From Acidobacteriota bacterium (GTDB lineage: Bacteria > Acidobacteriota > Terriglobia > Terriglobales > Acidobacteriaceae), in assembly GCA_021780415.1 (NCBI GenBank), contig JAJXYW010000016.1, forward strand, positions 1 to 38,158: DNA of 38,158 nt, given 5' to 3'. Shown in pieces: positions 33,960 through 38,158 of the stretch (its first letter is position 1; each line of letters begins with the position of its first letter). A program made the position numbers and the translations under genes. The notes beneath the pieces are model-generated. The model did not search any database, had not been told where the DNA came from, and worked only from the letters and a program-made list of their open reading frames with translations.

Positions 33960-36900
33960 ATGGATCCGAGTCTCACAACTGAATCTCAGGGTCCCAGCTT
34001 GCCGCAGAGCCGTTTCGCGAGCACCCTATTCCGCGCGTCCACCCCGGCGATCCGACCAGGTCGTCTGCGGTTTCTGTTGTCAGCCTGCGGGCTGCTTGTG
34101 CTGGGACTGGGTATGTCGCTTCCGCTGCGCGCGCAGCGGCCACTGCCTCGCGCTACCACCAATCTCACCGCCGCGTGGCAGCAGTTGGGGCCAAGCTCCA
34201 TCCTCTCGGCCAGTTATAACAACGTCACCGGCCGCATTACGGCCATCGCCACAGATCCGAATGACGCGACGGGGAACACGGTCTACTTCGGAGCGACTGG
34301 CGGCGGCGTGTGGAAGTCTACCAACGCGGCGGGAGGGCTGGGCTCGGCCAGCTTCGCGCCACTCACGGACACGCTGGCGGTCTTCAGCAACAACGCCGGG
34401 GGCAGCGCCATTCCGTCGCTCAGCATCGGCGCGCTGGCGGTACAGCCATCAGCCAATCCGGTGATCCTCGCCGGTACGGGCGACCCCAACAACGCCACCG
34501 ACTCCTACTATGGCGAGGGCCTGCTGCGTTCGGCCGACGGCGGGCTGACGTGGACGCTGATCCAGGCCTCACAGGATGGCGTGAGCGGTTTCCACTCCTT
34601 CATTGGGCTGGCCACCGCGGGCATCGCCTTCAGTACGACAACGCCGACGCTGGTGGTCGCGGCCTTCTCTACCTCCGCGCAGGCGGCCATCGTGAACGCG
34701 ACGACGGTTGACTCGTTTCCCGGGCTCTACTATTCGACCGACGCGGGCGTGACATGGCAGATGGCCTCGATCTACGACGGCAGCAGCGTCGTGCAGCAGC
34801 CGCAGGGACTGGGCACAGGTGAGATTGGCAATGCTGTGACGTCGGTGGTGTGGGACCCGCTGCGCAGCATGTTCTACGCGGCGGTGCGCACTCATGGCTA
34901 CTACTCCTCGCCCGATGGCGTGACCTGGACACGCCTCACGACGCAGCCGGGCGTCAATCTGACCACGGTGAACTGTCCGGTCGGCGCTAACGGCGTGGGC
35001 GATGCGGCGACCTGCCCGGTCTATCGCGGCGTGCTGGCCGTGCAGCCCATCACCGGCGACCTCTATGCCCTCACGGTCGACATGAACAACCTTGATCAGG
35101 GGCTGTGGCAGGACCTGTGCGGCGCGACTTCGACCACCTGTGCAAAGCCTGCGCCCACGTTTGCCAATCGCATCGACAACGGCGCGCTGGAGGTGGGCAG
35201 CGGTAACACCGCGATCGCGCAGGGCAGCTACAACCTGGCGCTGAACGCCTCTCCTACCGCGGCGAACGGAACAAACTTGTATGTTGGCACGGTCGATCTT
35301 TATCGCTGTGCGATGACCGCTGGCTCATCCGTCTGCGCGCTGCGCAATACCACCAACGTGCTCGACGGCTGCAATGCGCCGGCGCAGGTAGCGGGTGCGC
35401 AGCATGCGATCGCAACGGTTGCCGAGGCCAGTGGAACGCCCATCCTGTATGTTGGCAACGATGGCGGCCTGTGGCGCTCGCTCGATGGCGTGGCCGAAAC
35501 AGGCAGTGTCTGCTCGTCGAGCGACAACACGCACTTCGACAACCTCAACGCGGCCATTGGGGTGGGCGGCTCGCTGGGGGAGGTCGTTGGCTTTGCCGAG
35601 GATCCGGCGAATCCCAACACGCTGCTCGCCGGCGTAGGCGGCAACGGCACAGCCGCGACCTCGACCGCGGCGACGCTTACGCCGTGGCTGCAACTCTCCA
35701 CCGGCGAAGGCGGCCTTCCCTCCATCGACGCAACCACCCCAGCGAACTGGTACGCGACCATCGGAGCTGGCGTGAACCTGGATGCTTGTCCGCTGGGCGC
35801 GAACTGTACTGCGGCTAATTTTCTTCCGCCGGCCACGATTGGCACAGCGCAGGTGGGTGGGGACGCGAGCGAACTCGACACGCCGACGCTGCTCGACCCG
35901 GCGCTGACCTCAAGCATCCTCGTGGGCACCTGCCGGGTGTGGCGCGGGCCGGCCTCCACCGGCTCCACGTGGTCCAACGCCAACGCACTCAGCCCCGCGC
36001 TGGGCGGGATCACGCTGCCCTGCTCTCCGTATAGCCCGCTGATCCGCTCGCTGGCCGCGGGAGGGCCACGCGTCACCAGTGCGAACCTGCAGAACTCCGG
36101 CTCGAAGGTAATCTATGCGGGGATCTCCGGCACGCAGGACGGCGGCGGCGCAATTCCCGGCCACCTCTTTGTGACCACCGCGGCCGACACTGCGACCGGC
36201 AGCAAGCCATGGACCGACGCCTCGCTTGCTCCGGTCAGCAACGACGCCTCCGACGCACACGTCTTCAACCCCGGGCACTTCGACATTTCGTCGATTGCCG
36301 CTGACCCGCACGATGCGACCGGAGGAACGGTGTACGCGACAGTGATGGGCTTCGGCGTGCCGCACCTCTACCGCTCCACGAACTTCGGAGGAGCGTGGCT
36401 GAACATCAGCGCCAACCTGCCCAATGCCCCGGTGAACGCCGTGGTTGTGGATCCGAACGACGCCAACACGGTCTACGTCGCGACGGACGCGGGCGTGTAT
36501 GTAACGCAGGCTGTCACGACCTGCGGCACTACCCCGCCGACCAACTGCTGGAGCGTGCTCGGTACAGCGCTGCCAAACGCTCCGATCATCACACTGGAGG
36601 CCGGGGCGAACCTGCCTACTGGTGATGGCCGCGTCGGCATGCTGCGCGCCGGGACCTACGGGCGCGGGCTGTGGCAGATGCCACTGCTCACCGCGGCAGT
36701 GCCCACCCAGGTAGCGCTGACGCTATCCAGCACCAGCCTCAGCTTCGCCTCGCAGCAGGTGGCCACGCTGTCGGCTGCGCAGACGATTACGATCACCAGC
36801 AGCGGAAGTGCGCCGGTGATCTTCAGCACGCTGGTGCTCAGCGGCGACTTCACCGAGACCGACAACTGCGCGGGCCAGACCCTTGCGGTGGGCAGCACTT

Positions 36901-38158
36901 GCAGCGTGCAGATCGTCTTTGCGCCGACTGCGACAGGCGCTCGCTCAGGCCTGCTTACGATCTACGCAAACGTTCCGGGCGGCCAGGCGACGGTCGCGCT
37001 CAACGGCACCGGCACCACCGCCGCCGCCATCGTACTCACGCCGCTCGCGCTCAGCTTCCCGGCCACCATCGTCAACCAGACCGCGCCGTCGCAGAACATC
37101 ACCGTCTCGAACACCGGCGGCACCCCGGCCACGCTCTCCGCGCCAGTGCTCAGCGGCAACGCCAGCGACTTCACTATCTATGCCAACACCTGCGGGGCGA
37201 CGCTGCCGCCCGACACCGGCTGCACCCTGACAGTCACCTTCACGCCAACGGCCAGTGGAACGCGCTCGGCTACGCTCTCCGTAACGGACAACGCCGGGAC
37301 CGCGTCAGTGGCGACCCAGACCGCCACGCTGACCGGCATCGGCAACGCTCCCGCCACCGACACACTCGCTCCACTCGCGCTCAGCTTCGCGCAGCAGCAG
37401 ATCGGAACATCGAGTAGCGTGCAGACAGTGACCCTCACCAACAGTGGCGGCGTTCCTCTGACGCTGATCGCCGCCAGCGTCTCGCCCGGCGACTTCTCGG
37501 TCGTGAACGCCTGCGGCAACTCGCTGGCTGCTCATGCTACCTGCGCGTTCAACGTCACCTTCTCGCCCACGGCCATCGGAACGCGCACGGCCACGTTGAC
37601 CATAACCGACCAGTTCCGCTTCCAGACGGTCGCACTCAGCGGCGTCGGCATTGCAGGTCCCGGCGTCTCGTTGACTCCGGTGTCGCTGAGCTTCCCTGCC
37701 ACCGGCGTGGGCCTCACGGCGCTGCCCCAGACCCTGACGCTGACCAACAACGGCGGCCTTCCGCTCAGCATTTCAAGCGTTGTCGCGAGCGCGGGCTTCA
37801 ACCTCGCCGCCAATACCTGCGGAACATCACTCGCTGTGCGCGCTGCCTGCACGCTGACGGTGGTGTTCGCGCCCACCGCAGCCGGCCCCGTCGCGGGCAC
37901 GCTGACCTTCACGGACAACGGACCCTCCGGCACCCAGGCAACCACACTTTCCGGCACGGGCATCGACTTCGCGCTGACCGCGACCAGCTCCACCAGCGCC
38001 ACGATCGCAGGCAGCGGCGCGAGCACCACCTATGCGCTACAACTCGCGTCACTCAATGGCCTCTCCGGTAACGTCGCGCTTGGTTGCAGCGGAGCGCCGG
38101 CGAACTCCACGTGCGTGGTCACCCCTAGCGTGGCATCGCTGGGGACCACTACTCCAAT
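33960..38158 (+). CDS. Very large secreted BNR-repeat protein with choice-of-anchor D (ASH) repeats, cut by the right edge
   Basis: At least 1399 residues, open from ATG 33960 (AAGG four bases upstream) to the window end. Residues 37-58 (RFLLSACGLLVLGLGMSLPLRA-Q as a whole) are a signal peptide preceded by a long N-tail. Residues about 65-910 form a sortilin/BNR-type propeller with recurring pairs such as DPNDATGNTVYFGATGGGVW, GLLRSADGGLTWT, GLYYSTDAGVTWQ and VDPNDANTVYVATDAGVY. Four ASH-like beta-sandwiches follow, starting near 36718, 37036, 37363 and 37672, with a period of about 310-330 bp. Each shows LSF near its start and CxxTFxPTxxGxRxxxLT-type motifs. An Ig-like segment (GLSGNVALGCSGAPANSTC) follows. 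Probably a cell-surface or secreted adhesion or binding protein; no catalytic residues are claimed. Confidence 0.9.
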   Translation, partial: MDPSLTTESQGPSLPQSRFASTLFRASTPAIRPGRLRFLLSACGLLVLGLGMSLPLRAQRPLPRATTNLTAAWQQLGPSSILSASYNNVTGRITAIATDPNDATGNTVYFGATGGGVWKSTNAAGGLGSASFAPLTDTLAVFSNNAGGSAIPSLSIGALAVQPSANPVILAGTGDPNNATDSYYGEGLLRSADGGLTWTLIQASQDGVSGFHSFIGLATAGIAFSTTTPTLVVAAFSTSAQAAIVNATTVDSFPGLYYSTDAGVTWQMASIYDGSSVVQQPQGLGTGEIGNAVTSVVWDPLRSMFYAAVRTHGYYSSPDGVTWTRLTTQPGVNLTTVNCPVGANGVGDAATCPVYRGVLAVQPITGDLYALTVDMNNLDQGLWQDLCGATSTTCAKPAPTFANRIDNGALEVGSGNTAIAQGSYNLALNASPTAANGTNLYVGTVDLYRCAMTAGSSVCALRNTTNVLDGCNAPAQVAGAQHAIATVAEASGTPILYVGNDGGLWRSLDGVAETGSVCSSSDNTHFDNLNAAIGVGGSLGEVVGFAEDPANPNTLLAGVGGNGTAATSTAATLTPWLQLSTGEGGLPSIDATTPANWYATIGAGVNLDACPLGANCTAANFLPPATIGTAQVGGDASELDTPTLLDPALTSSILVGTCRVWRGPASTGSTWSNANALSPALGGITLPCSPYSPLIRSLAAGGPRVTSANLQNSGSKVIYAGISGTQDGGGAIPGHLFVTTAADTATGSKPWTDASLAPVSNDASDAHVFNPGHFDISSIAADPHDATGGTVYATVMGFGVPHLYRSTNFGGAWLNISANLPNAPVNAVVVDPNDANTVYVATDAGVYVTQAVTTCGTTPPTNCWSVLGTALPNAPIITLEAGANLPTGDGRVGMLRAGTYGRGLWQMPLLTAAVPTQVALTLSSTSLSFASQQVATLSAAQTITITSSGSAPVIFSTLVLSGDFTETDNCAGQTLAVGSTCSVQIVFAPTATGARSGLLTIYANVPGGQATVALNGTGTTAAAIVLTPLALSFPATIVNQTAPSQNITVSNTGGTPATLSAPVLSGNASDFTIYANTCGATLPPDTGCTLTVTFTPTASGTRSATLSVTDNAGTASVATQTATLTGIGNAPATDTLAPLALSFAQQQIGTSSSVQTVTLTNSGGVPLTLIAASVSPGDFSVVNACGNSLAAHATCAFNVTFSPTAIGTRTATLTITDQFRFQTVALSGVGIAGPGVSLTPVSLSFPATGVGLTALPQTLTLTNNGGLPLSISSVVASAGFNLAANTCGTSLAVRAACTLTVVFAPTAAGPVAGTLTFTDNGPSGTQATTLSGTGIDFALTATSSTSATIAGSGASTTYALQLASLNGLSGNVALGCSGAPANSTCVVTPSVASLGTTTP

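Noticed and set aside
33862..34464. 200-residue plus-strand frame before the BNR protein
   Set aside because: The BNR frame with its own ATG at 33960, ribosome-binding site and signal peptide continues without a stop; the other frame has no motif.

Overview
The window is GC-rich chromosomal DNA. The gene set suggests an Acidobacteriota member of the Terriglobia type (Granulicella, Terriglobus or Edaphobacter-like). It has a giant propeller-type sensor kinase, a periplasmic tricorn-family protease, several exported peptidases, carboxypeptidase-regulatory-like secreted proteins and a BNR / choice-of-anchor-D surface protein. No rRNA, tRNA or CRISPR array is present, so the taxonomic placement is inference from gene content and protein style.

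Layout. Positions 1-405 hold the end of an unknown gene and the frameshifted relic of an outer-membrane beta-barrel gene. Positions 380-5067 carry two convergent, homologous small secreted proteins; one is the last gene of a tightly coupled kinase / response regulator / secreted-protein operon on the minus strand. Divergent from that operon is an alginate-export-type porin (5328-6848). Its 3' end runs into a dead IS481-family transposase relic (about 6808-7529). A tricorn-like S41 protease follows (7681-11052), convergent with a lipoprotein carrying an NHL-type propeller (11263-13662). Next is an EmrB/QacA-type efflux pump with a divergent TetR regulator and a palindromic operator between them (13825-16291). 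A minus-strand run of three exported peptidases follows: prolyl oligopeptidase, S10 carboxypeptidase and DUF885 (16358-22217).

The second half is mostly housekeeping. It contains a GT4 glycogen / maltose-1-phosphate synthase, a small membrane protein overlapping its 3' end, and transaldolase with a recognisable promoter and a strong terminator. A translationally coupled GT2 / GT39 pair looks like a polyprenyl-phosphate sugar route. The HslVU protease follows, its HslV predicted to carry a propeptide. Then come a small DUF3592-like membrane protein, an aldo/keto reductase, a small secreted carboxypeptidase-regulatory-like protein and a CPBP (CAAX-type) membrane protease. A very large BNR plus ASH-repeat secreted protein is cut by the right edge.

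How the genes work together. Two themes recur. One is envelope sensing and transport: the kinase operon, porin, lipoprotein and efflux pump. The other is extracytoplasmic peptide breakdown: tricorn, POP, S10 and DUF885 lie within about 15 kb. I did not find an obviously new defence system or biosynthetic cluster. The least explained items are the paired secreted paralogues tied to the two-component operon, the HslV propeptide, the insert in the glycogen synthase, and the hairpin cluster at 18608-18683.
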